Counted from the first letter of the stretch, positions 46,443 through 60,009 are shown. The stretch is 64,000 nucleotides of DNA from Paracyclopina nana (GCA_019096065.1 JAGUCH010000003.1:5270001-5334000); one strand, 5' to 3'. The notes: a model not told the origin generated them from the sequence alone. Made by a program: numbers and translations.

Positions 46443-46676
46443 CTTTTCAACTCTTCTGATCAAGACCAGACCATTCACTGTTGGCAATTCACCACAGGAA
46501 ACTAATCTTCTTACCCAAGTCTTCTTCCTCTTAATGAAAATTCCAGTGAACAATAAATATGAAATTAAAAATGTTTAAGATTTTCATTTTTCATTGGTTA
46601 AAGATGCGTCAACGTCATTCGCTAAATCAAGAGTGATGAGGTTGGCAGCACAATTCTAAAAATTTCCGTCAACTGA

Positions 46677-47011
46677 GTGCTAACTCCGAGCAACTCAGTT
46701 TTTTCTTTGAAATCCCATAGTATGCGGAAGGTCAGTGACTCAGTGGTTCAGTGCTCTGGTTCAGTCATTCCAACGTGCATTTGGATTATTTTCGCTGCTA
46801 TCGTTAAGGAAAGTGTTAGTGTGAATGTATGGCTCCATCTTCGTCAATCATCAAAGGTAAGCTAATGTTATATTTGGCTTCGAAAGCTTTAATTAGCGCG
46901 TTTGACGATGAAAGGTAGTTTTTGCAATTGAGCATTCCCATGCTTTCATTTATTTACAGTCATTAGAATTTGAAGTGGGCAAAAGCAAGCTTTACATTAG
47001 GAATAAATAGT
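46677..47011 (+). CDS. Uncertain small gene between NT5C2 and the calpain gene
   Basis: A frame with an ATG at about 46721 (MRKVSDSVVQCSGSVIP) has one hydrophobic segment (TCIWIIFAAIVKESVSV). It ends at a good donor (CATCAAAG|GTAAGC at 46855), and an acceptor (ATTTATTTACAG) at about 46960 would continue it to a stop after GKSKLYIRNK. No family is recognised and the composition is unremarkable. It may instead be noncoding RNA or chance. Confidence 0.2.
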
Positions 47012-47386
47012 CATCAGGATCATTTCCTCAAGGGACAGCGGATTTCCCTTCATCTTGGTATCTATGCTGTGATATCTCTCTGGAAAAAAGTGGCTGTTAT
47101 TGTCAGAACCAGTTTTTGCAATATTCAATCATTACCATGAGCCAAGTGAAGTCTTATCATGACAATTACATAAGCTTCCGAAGAAAGCAGTTTGTTCTTT
47201 GCAAATCTCAAAATGAGGCATTCCAAAACCTTGTTAGAAACTGTGATTCCGGCTTCCCAGAGAATCAATCTCAAGTTGAAGCTGGAGCTTTTCACTCCAC
47301 TGGAGCCAGGCACGTATTTAAGGTAGGCAGACTGAAAAAACCCTCATATTAATAATCGCTTTCCTCTAACAACTGAGACGCATTGA

Positions 47387-50273
47387 TTATACCCTCCAAA
47401 AATGAAGCATATGGAGTAGAACTGGGATTTCCATTAGATTCAGTCTACCACTGATGTTGTAGTCTCTGAGCATCACAAGGCTTTTGCACAGTTCCAATGA
47501 TGGCTTTTCTAGCAAATAGGCCTTCCAATGACCCCTCAGGATTTTTTGCAGGACTGCTGCATCAATTTCTGGTGGGTATTTGGCAATCAACTTGCTTAAT
47601 AGAATTCGGTTCTCGGACTGAAAAGAGGAATAACAAAATGGTTACTTGCTAGATAGTCCCGATAAATATTGAGAGTTAGTATCTTCACCAACATTAAGAA
47701 CTTTTTGTTAAGCTGCACAATCTAGTATTTTCAGGCAAGATTAGTATAAGCAAGGGAAAAATTACTTTTGTGCCAAACATTGGAATCCTAATTCTTGAGC
47801 TGGAGTTATCATTATCTTCGTAGTAGCCCTAACATGAGCATTTTGTCAGAAAATGAGTGAATTGTCTGCATCAATAGTTATACTTACATATTTGAAGCTT
47901 TCTTCAAACTCTACTAGAACATTTCTGAACAAAACATTGTCCTCATTTACTTCCCAAATGTTGGACTGTTCATCTGTCAGAATACGGAGCAAAAATTTTC
48001 CATCACAGTTAGGCACTTGAGTCTGGGGCACCACTATGTAATCTCCAGGTGGTAAAGTGAAAAAAGTCACAACCTCTCTGGCCACAGAATGGTTAGTGAC
48101 ATCCAAAGGCGTCTAGGGTTGCGAAAAATAAATCTTTAACTCTGAATGTAAAGCATTTTGGGATGAAATTACATGCTCAGCCACATAGAGGGGAGTCAGT
48201 CTTGTCATGTGAGGTGGCACTTCATACACTGCAAAGCCAATGTGGTGCAGTTTCCTCTTTTTCCTCTTTTTGGTGTCACCAGTATTTGTCTCATATTGTT
48301 GGGTGACTGAGACAACCACATGACATTTCGACAATGATGGAGATCTTGGAATTTGTATGTGAAACTGGGGGTTCATTGACGTGGTGTCTGGAATGGGTAA
48401 GAAGTATTCACGCATATTGCCGAGCGTTGGCTAATCAAATCTTACCAACATAGCTAGGAGAGCCACCAGCATTGTATCCTGATCGCCACCTTCTTCTGGC
48501 CAAGACAGCCCTCCATGGCTTTTTGCTTTGCAGTGATGGCTCGCTCATCCAATCATCTGGGCCAATGTGGACCAGATCCAGGTGGGAAAATTGCTTCGCA
48601 AAGTCATCAAAAGCCATCCAAAACTCGCCTTCGTTTCTAACCCTAACGCTCAGCAACTCTTTGTCTCTTTCCGAGAGGGAATCCCATTCCCAGCTCCTTT
48701 CACTCCAAGGTCCATTCCACTCTCCCTTGCCCCACGGATTTCTAAGTCTGACTAGATGGGTGTCACCTGAAATGAGTGACGTTGTTGAGGCTATGATTGC
48801 TCACTAAAGATAGCTCCGATTTTACCTAATTGGCCTCTGACCCTAGCAAGGCCAGTGACACTGTAGGCATGCCTTGTAATGAGACCGTTTCTGAGCCTGA
48901 GATGTCTTTTATTGTCATGTCTGCTGTCCTGCAAGTAAAGTGAGATTTCAGCTCAGATTAAAGCATGATAGTAATGATCAGGTAATGACTGGATGAAAAC
49001 ATGTTCCGCTCTATGATTGCCCCAAATTGGGAGAGACTGAAAACATTTGCGTGGAACAGGAAGCTAATTAGTGTGAGTTGCCTCAAACCAACTAGTTTTC
49101 TGGCTAGTACTATGTGAACACTGCGGCGGGGTCATTAAAATTGCAGGTTTGCAAGTATTTGAGTACAACTTACAATATTGATGCTAGCAATGAGAAGAGT
49201 TGAGCGTGGTACCGCTGAATTGAGCACTTGGTAGGTCAGGAGGCGGTCCTATGTAAGAGTGAAAGATTAAGAGCTCTGCTCTGATTGCAAAGCCAGTTGC
49301 CAAGACTTACTTGACTATTTAAAGAGAAGCTTTGCACGATGCCACCTGTGAGATCTTGAAGGGCCTTGGTGGTGAATCCACTGTGCAGAGCCTCATACGT
49401 TCCGTAAAGCCTGGACAATCAGTCTTGAGTAATTTTGGGGGTAATTGAAAATGCTCAAAGGTTCTTACTTTGCGTATGCCTTTTCCAGCAGGGCAGCCCA
49501 AAATTCGGTGGGGTCGGTGGAATGAAGGTAGACAAGTCTGCCCTTATGAGTAGGCAAGCGGTCATCAATCAGCACTTCGACCCAGTCGCCAAAATGCCAA
49601 AATCGGAACCTGCAAGATAATGAGCTGCAGCTCTTAAAAGAATCCTCAAGCGCATCAATTAATTTTCACCACACGACGGGGGAAAAGAAGCAATAATAAA
49701 TTAAAGCAAATGAGAAACTGGCCGAGCTTTGACAGCAGCTCATCACACACATGGATTTTTACCTGAAAACGCCACAATAGCCGTGCTCGAAATTTTGGTC
49801 GGGTGGAACCACCCTGTCTAGAAATTTTGGCGTGAGGGTGAGAGATGAGACGGCTGCCAAGAGCCAGGGGTCACCCTGTTCTCCCTGTTCAACGTCAAAC
49901 CGCGAGGCTCCCTCAGCGATGAATTTAGGCCTCTGGCAAATTTCCTGCAAGGATTGACAAGGTGGAATCAGAACGAATCAACGCGATCCGCGATCAGGAT
50001 CATGAGGAAACTCCATTAATTATTGCATTGTTGCGATCCGCGATCAGGATCTTGCCAAACGGAAAAGCTCCAATTTCTATTTATTTATAGCCCATTTCTT
50101 ACATGAGGTCTGAGCCACACAATTGGATGCAAGGGCGGTTTCTTGTGGCTATAAATGGATCGGTTGGTCGGGGGGAAATCGGGATCTTCGAAGAGTTGAC
50201 CCCGGTCGCGGCACAGCCTTTTGATATGCTGATAGTTCGTCTTCTGGAGCCGACGCTGCAGACTCCGATCCAT
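47387..50273 (-). CDS. CalpC-like: Calpain C-like protein lacking the catalytic cysteine
   Basis: Eleven exons (50103-50273, 49763-49944, 49469-49609, 49311-49410, 49174-49248, 48826-48928, 48446-48766, 48173-48387, 47888-48112, 47766-47828, 47387-47617) join exactly to 608 codons. The protease core is clear ([35 protein letters not shown]). The catalytic Cys of the GDCW motif is Pro, while the His (RHAYSVTG) and Asn (VRLRNPWG) remain. The C2-like domain III (NPQFHIQI) follows. The EF-hand domain is cut short after about 75 residues, without a complete canonical calcium loop. It should be proteolytically dead, like Drosophila Calpain C, and may act as a regulator or scaffold. Coding phase is intact throughout, so it is not a decaying pseudogene. 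Confidence 0.9.
49982..50052 (+). repeat. Direct repeat GCGATCCGCGATCAGGATC, two copies
   Basis: The 19-bp sequence occurs at about 49983-50001 and again at about 50033-50051. The two are separated by the 31-bp core of the element that recurs at 50948. They lie in the first intron of the calpain gene. No function is recognised; duplicated regulatory sites or a small insertion are possible. Confidence 0.6.
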
Positions 50274-53200
50274 TGTCCAATACCTGAAATTATCATGATT
50301 ACTGCTGCTGCTGTAATTTGCATATGCTCATGATGCATGCCTGGACAAGGTGGACTGCTTGTCGTCCATTTTTGCTTGGTTTTGCCATCCATTGAGCCAC
50401 TGCTTCATTGGAACACCCTCTGCAAAGAAAAGGCTTGTATTTAGGCGCATTGAGGCTCTTGTTCGGATTTTACGTTTACGGCCCTCTCGTGTCATATCTC
50501 CTCGTTCATGGCAAGAATCCGTGTTTGAAACGGTGCCTGATTTTCCTATGCACTATTACGTGTTGTTGCAAAATCTCCCTCGTGCAAGAGGCTGTTTTCT
50601 CAGAATAAAAAGCCACAATTAATTATGGCTCCCAAATGCATGGCAAACCACATTGCTTGGTAGCAGTTGTCACGAAATCGACATGTTGCTGAACTTTTTG
50701 CCCCGGATGAAAGTGAAGGGAGGCATCGTGGGTTAATTACACTTATATCGACGAAGTTCCATCTCCAATTAGATTAGCTTTTAAAAAATGTTGAATGACA
50801 TCACGTTGACAGGCCCCTTTAATTTTTACGTATCTTTCTGTGAGACTCGTTAACTATCTAGGTTTGTGCAACTTTTTTTGCTCTCTCCTTCTTTAATTAC
50901 GCTCCCACAAAGCACAGCATGCGACTCAATTGGCTTGAAAAAATCAACATGAGGAAACTCCATTAATTATTGCATTGTTGTGTGCAGAGCAAACAAAAAA
51001 AATGATCTATGGCACTCTCCAAATTCTAATTTGGAACAGAAAATAAGTATCTCTTGCCATGCAAGCGTGAAAAATGCTCGAGAAACTCGAAACATTCGCC
51101 TCAAAAGTTCCCACAAAATATGCTCTAATCAACGAATGGCTTTGAATCAAAACATCAATTGGCTTACTTTTCACAGGTCACATCAGAGGTTAAGAAAATG
51201 TGCACATTTCACTTTCACTGTTGCAGCAGCAGCGAGGAAATTCCCGAATTTTGTCGCCAATCACATTTTATTGGAGCTGACTTGATTGTTGCACGAATTC
51301 CTTCCAAGGAAACTGTCAAACCTGCAACTACTACCGCATGACTGAGAGCTGCACAGCTACGTACGTAGTGAAGCTGCTAAAAGAAAATGAGCGCTGCTCC
51401 ACCAGCAACCATGCAGGGTCACAGTGGGAGCAGTAAGCCCTGAAAATTCCATGCGTGCTAATGGCCACTTCCTCCTTCTCAAACTAGCAGGCAATGATAC
51501 GATTCATGCCAATTTTCCCCGCCTATTCTAGGCCCAGTTAATTTTTAATGAGGCTATCGCTAATTAATAAATATAGATTGGCTGAGCGATGCTCCACTTA
51601 AAAAATTGAGCAAAATTCCACATTCCGAGGCTGCCAATTCGGCTTGTAAATGTGAGCAAAAGAAAAGTTGAAATTCTAGTTTTAGAGCCGAAACCCAGAA
51701 AAGGTCGACGCACAACTCCTAATCATATTGATCTGACGGATCTCTCTAGATGCGAGGGTGAAAGGATTGGAAATTGGCTAATTGCCATCCGGGTTATCTT
51801 TTGAGGAGATCACCACCACACAGTGCTACTTTGTTCTACGTACCCCTCTATTCTAATAATGGCGTGAGTTTCACCCCTAAACGAGTGGAAGAGCGCATCA
51901 ATTTTCTTTTTTACGCGCAAATCATCCCGGGAAATATTGCTGATTAGAAAGTTGCTCGCGCCACGTGATTAAAGTTCACGCCATTTTAATTTATTTACTA
52001 TTAGTGAGCGCGCGAGATGTTATTCCGAGGGGATCTTCCTGAAAGCTTGAAAAATCAGGTCAGCTCAAATTGCACTTTGCCCCCTTCTAACTCGGCGCAG
52101 AGGATTTTTTCCATGCTCCTTGGGTGGCTTTCCTTCTCTTAAATCACGCCATCGTCGTCATTAGCAATTATTACTTAAAGCGCGGTTTCCCTTTTTATCC
52201 ACGCGTGTTGTGCTGTATTATGTGTATGCATGCAGTAGACTTCATAAGGCACGTTAGCCAAAGTTCAAAGCACTCTCAGGTCGCCTCCACTGCAACCCCC
52301 CATTTTCACTCCCCAAGCTCTCCTCTCATGGAATGTCGGAGTCATACACCAGATTTTGAGGAGGGGGCGCGGATTAAGATCGACGTCAGAATGGAGTTTT
52401 TGATCTCTTTTTTGTAGTCAACTGTTGAAGCCTTTGGCTTTTGAAAGTAATTTCAAAATCTTTTTTTATGAAACAAATTTCGTAGATTTAAGTCTGGGCA
52501 TCCCTTGCTTATTTCACTTGAGAAATCACCGTTGCTGCTGGCATGGCAGCCAAGCAACATTTATGACTGAGGGTTGGCCATAAAAGGGTTTGCTTGCGGT
52601 CGCAGAACGGGCATACAAGCTACAAATGCGAGTGCGAGGGCATCCATCAAACAGATTTGTCACACTTGCACATTAATGCACGAAATACTACATGCACCAT
52701 TTGCAGAAGTTACAACTGCTTGGGCGCTTTTGCTCAACTCCAAATTATAATTGCATGGAAGAGCCGACGAGCTTCGTTTTTGACAGATTGCACCTGTCGT
52801 GCACTTTTTGTATCGTCACCATCAACGATTATTCAAAGGAGCTGCGGTGCAAGAAGGGCGGCCGCTCTGAGCTGAAAAGCCAAATTCCTCAGATGTTTTG
52901 ACAAGAAACTAAAATCTGTGTTATTTGCCTTTACAATTGCCACCACAACTCGGGGATTAGATTAGGAGATTTTTTCACCTCTCGCCTGCTCAAAAATGAA
53001 AGTTAAGACTTTGACTGTCAAAAATACAATGATTTTCAAACGAGAGTCAATTTAGGGCGAAATTGTGGCCAGTCATTGCAGCGTGAAAAGCTCAAAAATG
53101 TGCACCTAACTCAAATGCGAGGATCATGATATGCGGGCTCGCAACTGAATTTTTCCTTCCTTTTTTTGCTGATCCCCATTTTTCATTTTTCGGTAGGGAG

Positions 53201-56200
53201 CAATGATACATGACAAAATGAATAATAGATGGTGAATAAAGGATGGCTTCATGCCAAAATCTGGCTCCATGATGGGTGCATATTTTAAAAGCTTCCTATA
53301 TGCCATTAGTAATATAATACCTGCGCCGCGCGTTGAAATCTCCACTGAAACCTGTTATGGGCGAATTATTGATCCGTCCACGAGCGAGCGAAATTCACTT
53401 TCCATTTTAGTTTTGCTCGACATGGTCGTTGCAAATACATTTAGGTCACTTGGAAAGGGCATGTAAACTAACACCTTGAGCATGATTTTAAACATCCCAC
53501 CGGGGGCAGCATGGCCTTCAAAGCCCCCAAAATAGGACGGCATGATTTGCTTGGGCCAAAATGCCATTACGAGAGGAGTGTGCTTGCAAAACTGAACGAG
53601 GATTGCAATTGTTTATTCCTCTGTGAGGACATTATCGTAAATGTCATCTTCACACACTCTAAATAGTGTGTGCAGGGCAAAGTGGGCATGAATGAAAATA
53701 CCAACTCATCCCCAAGGAGCTTCATCAATCTAGGAAATTTTTTCATAGAGACACCGTGTCTGTAAGTCTATCATAGAACAATGGGAGGAAAATCTTTTCC
53801 GATATGTCACAACAATGCAATGATATGTGCCTCGAAGCAGAATATCACTCTCAGATATCCTTTTTTACTCGAACACTAAACATGACCATTTCTGGCTGAA
53901 AATTGGCTGTTTTCTCGTTTTCAACATGATCTCCCGCCCACCACGTTTAGACACGTAAGAGAACATCTATTGAGACGTAATACATTATGCAAATGGAGCC
54001 TCTGTCCAAGTCGTGTTCTTTCTCACGGGCTTTGATTCTACCAAGGATCTTGTGGCATATTTTGATGATCATCATTTTTGCTATGGGCAAAGGGGGTGAA
54101 CCGCGGGGGAAAAGGGCTCTTAAAAATCCTCTTTTTGACTTGATCTCAAGTAATCGGGGGCTATCTTTTTTATCTTTTTGGAGCATATTTCTGCTTGGAC
54201 TATGCGATGGTGTACCCATTGTGTTAGACTACATGAAGTGAAGTAGGTCGTAAGAGTCAGTCAGACCTGGCCTAGACTCTGCATAGTCACACAAACACTC
54301 AACTTGCTGGAGGAGAGCTCAACTCAAAGAAGCCTTTTACAGTTTGTTTGTTTGCCAGCTGCGGAATTTCGAGTATTTGGCCACATTCAATGCGTAATTT
54401 GAACATCCCATGCAGAAAATGCCACATAGTGAAAGTTATTGCGAACGCAAAAGTAAATGTAAAAGCCTGTTTTCAGCACTCTGATCGCGATGCATGGCTC
54501 AGGGAAGGAAAGGGAAACCTTTTGAGCATGACTGAGTTGAAAGTGAGATGATGATGAAGGTACTGAGAAACTGCAACAACAGGGGGAAAAAATCCTCTGC
54601 AATTTGGGGCTTAAAATTCATATGTCATGATTGTAGCAGTTTTTTAATGTCAAAAGTGAAAGTTGGTGGCTGGTGGGGATCCCAGATGAAGAGGGTCATC
54701 ATTTTGTGGCATCTTCAGTAGTGGTGATTATCATGCATAATATTTGAATACATTGTCTCTAAAAACAACAGAGCAAAGTGAAAACTCTTTTTGGCTGCAG
54801 GTGCACCGCGCGACGATTAATTGAGTACGACCCAAGCAGTGCGATTTTTAGTTATAAATCCCGGAGTAATACAACGCCCACGTCATAATAAAACTGCAAG
54901 TGCTAAGCGACAAACATTAGAGGCTCAATATTGCTCGAGGTACTGCAATTTCGTGGAATTTTCTCCTTCGTACATTTGTGGTGGGTGGTCATGTCAACGC
55001 GCGGATTTGAACACGAAAACATGGCCAACAGTTGGAAATGAGGCGAAAAAGAGTTACGAGCTACTAAAAATCGAGTGGTTTCAATTTTACGAGGCATGCG
55101 AAAAATATTCTACGACATGGAAATTCCATCCAGTGAGACTACGACGACTACTTTCTCATCATTTCTCTCATTTGCTTTGCAATTTGAAGAATGGCCGTCG
55201 GTGAAACGCACCTTGCATACATATAACTCTGAGATTGCTTCTCCAATGGAGAATTAAGGGTGTGTGCTTGTTTGCCCACCAGATGAAATATGTCAATCTT
55301 CAAATGAAAAGTTAATGAACAAAATTCCTGTTGGCATATTTCCGGCTACTTTTTCCGCGATATTTCTCCAATGTATGCGGGGCTCTCCTTGCCCTCCCAG
55401 ATTCTTGATTCCACGAGACTTTTTGGCAACAAATCCATCGTGTCATCAAAGATCCGAGTGAGCAAAGATTGCATTTGGAGATTACATATGCTCAACATGC
55501 GAGCAAGGTAGGGACCGTATTATTATTACCATCATCTGTACTGACCTGAATAAACGCATCCTGTGAAGGAATCTAGAATGTCTTGCATGATGAAACTGAT
55601 AGAAATCAGCGGCCATTATACATTCTTCGCTCATAACTCCATGCTTCAATGATTCAGGCCATATCAAACTGATGTTGACTTCATGTAGGAACTTTTCACC
55701 AACTTGTCAGCATTGGAAATTTGCGAAAAAGGGCTCCCGTCGAAAAGAATTCAAGGGCAAAGTTTTTCCTGTTGATACATGAATTACAATCGGATTGCTG
55801 CGGTGAAATTGCCTTGAAAAGAGGGAAAATGTCTTTTCAATCGTCAAAAAATGCAAGTACGTTTTCCGGGGAATGCATAGCGTGTAATTGCGATTTTCAA
55901 TGCACTCTTACGAACAGGTTTTAAAGGCAGCTGAATTAAATTTGGTGCTATGTAATATGGCACATATTTTTCAGAATTTGTAGCATTTTCTTGATTAATG
56001 CCAAATATGGTATTTTAAACAAACTGACCTTTCTGAATTTCAAATAAGCAGAGGACTTGAGTGGTTATGGCACTGTGAATAATGCAGTTATATCTCCTAA
56101 CATGTCACTCAGCAGCCTTTTCAAAGTATGAAATTCTTTTGTTAATCTACCGCCCATTCAGCCAAGCTGACAAGTTACAAATAGCCAATTTCTGCTTCTG

Positions 56201-56921
56201 CTGCCTTTTTTCTCAATGATATCTTGATGTCATGCCACTCACAAACAAACTGTGGAGCTTCTGAAACTTTTCATGTTCTAACGGCGGAAATTTGGTCTCA
56301 TATTCACAGTGTGGATCACGAATGTGTTTTACAGCCAGCAGTAAAAAGTTTGTGCGACACACGGTACTTTGAAAAGGTGTTGCACTTCAACAGGAAATCT
56401 CACTGTAATTGTGGAGCTCGGGTCATGGGGACAAAGGTCAAAGAAAAAAGGCTCCATAGTACGGCACGGATTTTCTCATGACTTTAAGTTGGTGATCTTT
56501 GGTTCGTTGTCACCAGAACCAAACTCTCTCTTTTTTTAACGAGCACGTAGACTGTTGCTCGTAATAGCAGCATATTTACCTCAATGAAAATAAACCATGT
56601 AGGAAGCCATGTAACAGTCTGCATTTTCTTGCCTCCACTAAAATGCCAACTTTTACCGTTTGTTGGCTTGAACGCACTGAATTATTGCCTGGTTTTTAGA
56701 ACTTTATTGTAACTCATATGGCGATCTCGAATCAATGGATGTGCTATGGGGAAATGCTAACAAGCCTGAATTCCATTGCATTTTTCGGCTTTTGGGAAGC
56801 TCTTCTTCTGCCAAACTGAAGCTCACGCATCGTCGTCATTATCTTCTAAACTATAGGAAACCACTATAAAATTTGTGGAAATATTTAGCACTGCATGAAC
56901 TTTGTCACAACGCTATAAGCT
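50274..56921. other. Long gene-free region
   Basis: In 6.6 kb no open frame shows a domain, plausible splice chain or family similarity. Base composition is mixed, with few simple repeats and no visible transposon, unlike the other gene-free parts. An exact 33-bp direct repeat starting CATGAGGAAACTCC lies at 50001-50033 (inside the calpain 5' area) and 50948-50980. TTAATTA-type motifs are frequent. It may hold cis-regulatory DNA or noncoding transcripts. Confidence 0.5.
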
Positions 56922-58330
56922 CTACGGCAGCAACACTTTTTGCCAAAACAGCTTACAATAGTCATAGGTCAAAAAGCAAATGCCCACAGCAATAGGACCT
57001 TTGATAAAATTCATGCTGAGCCCCTTGTACCAGCCTTTGATTAGTCCTTCTCGTCTGAAAGAACAATGACATGATTATTTCCTCCGTTCAACGAGGGCTT
57101 CAAAATACTTCATTACCGTAGAATATTTTTTAGCGTTCCAGATATGGTTCGGTACTGGTTAGTGTCCACGCCCATTTGCACTGCTGTTTGCATTCGCCGT
57201 CTCACTATGTCCAAGGGGTATGAGGCAGCTTGGCCCAAAAGGCCGGCCACGCCTCCATAAAACAGCCTCTGCAAAGGAGGAGGTGGGCCCTCGGGCTTAT
57301 TTTCTCTCTTTGCCTTTTCGTGCCAGTGACGTTTGAGCATTTCATAGGTGGAAAAGCTGGTTCCAGCATATGGAATGATGCCAATCATGGTGGGTGTGAA
57401 GCCTCGATACAAGGCCATCAAACCCTCTCGCTCTATTATGGTGACGAACACGTGGAAAATGTTCCTGTACTCTCCTACTCTTGTCACAGCCATCACTGCT
57501 CTTGCCCTGTCCAAAGGATACGTCATGGCTTGGCCGGTCATTCCAGCTGCGGACCCAGCGACGAAATGGCGCTTATGAGTCCTGTAAATGACATCGATTA
57601 TTTGGCGCATTGAATAGCCTAATTTTCAACTTCTTACTGATCATCTCTGACGCTGTTATGAACTCCAAGTAGCTTTTTGTATTGCTCGTGAGACATGAAT
57701 TGTATGGCGGCATAGGGAACCACTCGCACCATTGTGGCAGAGTTGCCCCGCCAAAGGCTGAAAAATCCATCTTGGGTGTAGGTCAATTTGAGAAACTTGA
57801 TTGCCCCCTTGATTCTGTAGTTTCGCTCCGGATGCGTTTGAAAGTAAATTTTGGTGCGGTCCAAGGGAGCTATGGTGGACTTTGCCAGAGCACCTCCAGT
57901 AGCCCCAGCCGCAGCTGAAGCTACCATCTGCTTTATCATCACATTCTGGAAAAAATGGAAAAGCTCGCTTATTCTCAAGGTTGAACAGCCCTTCTTTGTT
58001 CTCTGTATGCAGTGAATAAAACAGGTTTTTGCACTCTCACAAGTGCATGACATCTCTTAAAATTGCATGAATCTGACTTCCAGAATTGTTATTCTTAGGG
58101 CTAAACTTAGATTACAGCCTTCGGTAAAAGCCCTATTTATTTTAGGAATGTTGGGAATTTCCTCTTACATTAGCAGTTTTTTGACTCCCGTCGCCATTTT
58201 CCTTTTGAGAAATTGTGAGCTTTATGTCTCTGCTGGCTGACAGATTTGGGGTTTGACTGGGGGTGGAGGCCACCAACCCAGGATTCCTTTTCACGGCCTC
58301 CGTTTTGCAGCCTTCAATGTGAACTTTGTC
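56922..58330 (-). CDS. SLC25A42: Mitochondrial carrier SLC25A42 (CoA / adenosine 3',5'-diphosphate), N-terminus unresolved
   Basis: Four exons (58169-58330, 57638-57945, 57117-57581, 56922-57054) give 355 codons; at least one upstream exon with the start codon is missing. Three carrier repeats are visible with signatures [23 protein letters not shown] and [31 protein letters not shown] and [17 protein letters not shown] match vertebrate SLC25A42 closely. The carrier exchanges cytosolic CoA for matrix adenine nucleotides across the inner mitochondrial membrane. The exon at 58169-58330 is a poorly conserved, Ser/Lys-rich leader. A frame further upstream (58.3-58.6 kb) does not join in phase and is left out. 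Confidence 0.93.
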
Positions 58331-59160
58331 CTGCAAAAAATTTGCACAGATAAGTGAGGAGAAGAATTGAGGCAGCTTTCTCAAACCCACATGGATTCAA
58401 AGTCCAGAGGTCAAAAGGGAAATGTATGTCACTTTTTCCCACACGTGAAAAAAATCCCTGCAACAATGGTGGCACTTTGACAGACCTGCGAGAAAATGTC
58501 TTCTCCGCACTAGATTTCACAACAAGCGTTATCTTTTGTTTACACCCTCTTGCCATCAATTCTTGGCGAAAAACGCCACTTTTCAGAACTACGGTGGTAA
58601 TGAGTAAAGCTACATTTTGCCTTCAGTTTCTGTGTGTGTGCTCAACGATCTTCAACTAAAAAATGAGCTTGCTATTTTTATCTTGTAAGCATAGATAAAA
58701 ACTTGATTTCTCTCATAAACTGAACGACAAAAATACTATACCATCAATATTATCTGATCTGTTATTTGCTCTAAGACACTCAACCAAAAAATTTAAATTT
58801 ATAAGCTATTGACTTACCAATTATAAATTGAGAGTAGTAACCGGCTAACCGCTCAATCAAGTCTCAGCTCAGGTGTCAGCTGTACTATGGGTCAGCTTAG
58901 AAATTGGCCCATGAAACTGAGAACTGTAAACTCAGAAGCCTCAGTTGAATAACTTCACCAATACTAAGAGATCTTGGCTGTGGAAATGGCAGTAACCGTG
59001 CTAGCGCAATAAGATATCTGCCTCAATTAACTGAATTGATATGGTGAATTGCCAAGCTCAATCTGTTGCACGTGTCGAGTTCTCTGGATTTAGTGACGCC
59101 ATTTTCCACTCTTGGTGCGTAATTTTGGTGACAACGCCGCGTCGTTGATAATTGCATATA

Positions 59161-59880
59161 CAGTCTGTCCCGTAGATTTCTGTACACTTTGAAATCAAAA
59201 GTTTGTGTTACAAATTCGGGAAATATTAGACACAATGGATATCATTGGAAAGCTTGAATCTTTTGCCATCTTTTTTTGCTTCAATGGATAAAAGAAATTA
59301 AAAGTAAAAAAAATGAGAAAACTTAATTTTCCTGAGGTACCCTTAATTTTTCTCCCAAAAAAGGAAATTTGCCAAAATTGGCTATTATTGACCAAATTTT
59401 CAGCTAAGCTAATCCTGGCTATTTTTTTGACATTTTTTCATGAAAAAAATCTTGCAGCACTGTGCTGGCTCATCAGAAAGGTGGATGATTGGAAAGGATA
59501 TTTTTCAGTAAAAAAAGACAATAAGGCCACTGCCTACTAAAAAAGTTTCAAAATTAGTGTTTTAAACATCACATCTTTGGGATATTTTGTTTATGAAGAT
59601 CAAATGTTTAACCAATTTTATGAGAAATTGAATAAATAGTTTTTTTGTGAAAGTGACTTTTCATAAAAAAAAAATCAGTGAAAATGGGAGTGAATTTGGA
59701 GTAACTATCAATTTTGTGGTCTAAATCAAAATTTGAATTAATACTTTTTAAAAATCTCAAAACTAAAAAAGATGGCTTAAGTTTCAAGCTTTCCAACAGT
59801 ATCCATTGTGTCGAGTATTTCCAGAAGCTTTAACACAAACTTTTGATTTCAAAGTGTACAGAAATCTACGGGACAGACCG
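59161..59880. mobile_element. Tc1/mariner-like MITE, copy 2 (uninterrupted)
   Basis: The element is 720 bp long and flanked by TA on both sides. It starts CAGTCTGTCCCGTAGATTT and ends with the inverse (AAATCTACGGGACAGACCG). The terminal inverted repeats run for over 100 bp, to about TCATTGGAAAGCTTGAA. CAGT next to TA is the typical Tc1/mariner end. It aligns along its length with the split copy at 24157-25767. No transposase frame is present, so it moved in trans. Confidence 0.88.
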
Positions 59881-59987
59881 TATAACATTGCTATCAATTA
59901 CGTTTGATTTTCGTTTGATGATTTTTTTCGCAACCTTTTTCATTTCACATATGCAGAATTCATTAAGATTCAAGAAGATGTGTATAT

Positions 59988-60009
59988 TAGGTCGACTGCA
60001 GTCGACCTA
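59988..60009. repeat. Perfect 22-bp palindrome
   Basis: The stretch TAGGTCGACTGCA and its exact inverse share the central CTGCAG, with GTCGAC on each side. It is unusually perfect for this AT-rich setting. It could be a binding site for a dimeric protein, a transposon scar or, given the paired restriction-like sites, a cloning or assembly artefact. Confidence 0.7.

Noticed and set aside
52124-55204. Several frames of 70-127 codons in the long gene-free region
   Set aside because: No domains, no matching splice sites, composition like random frames; kept as intergenic.
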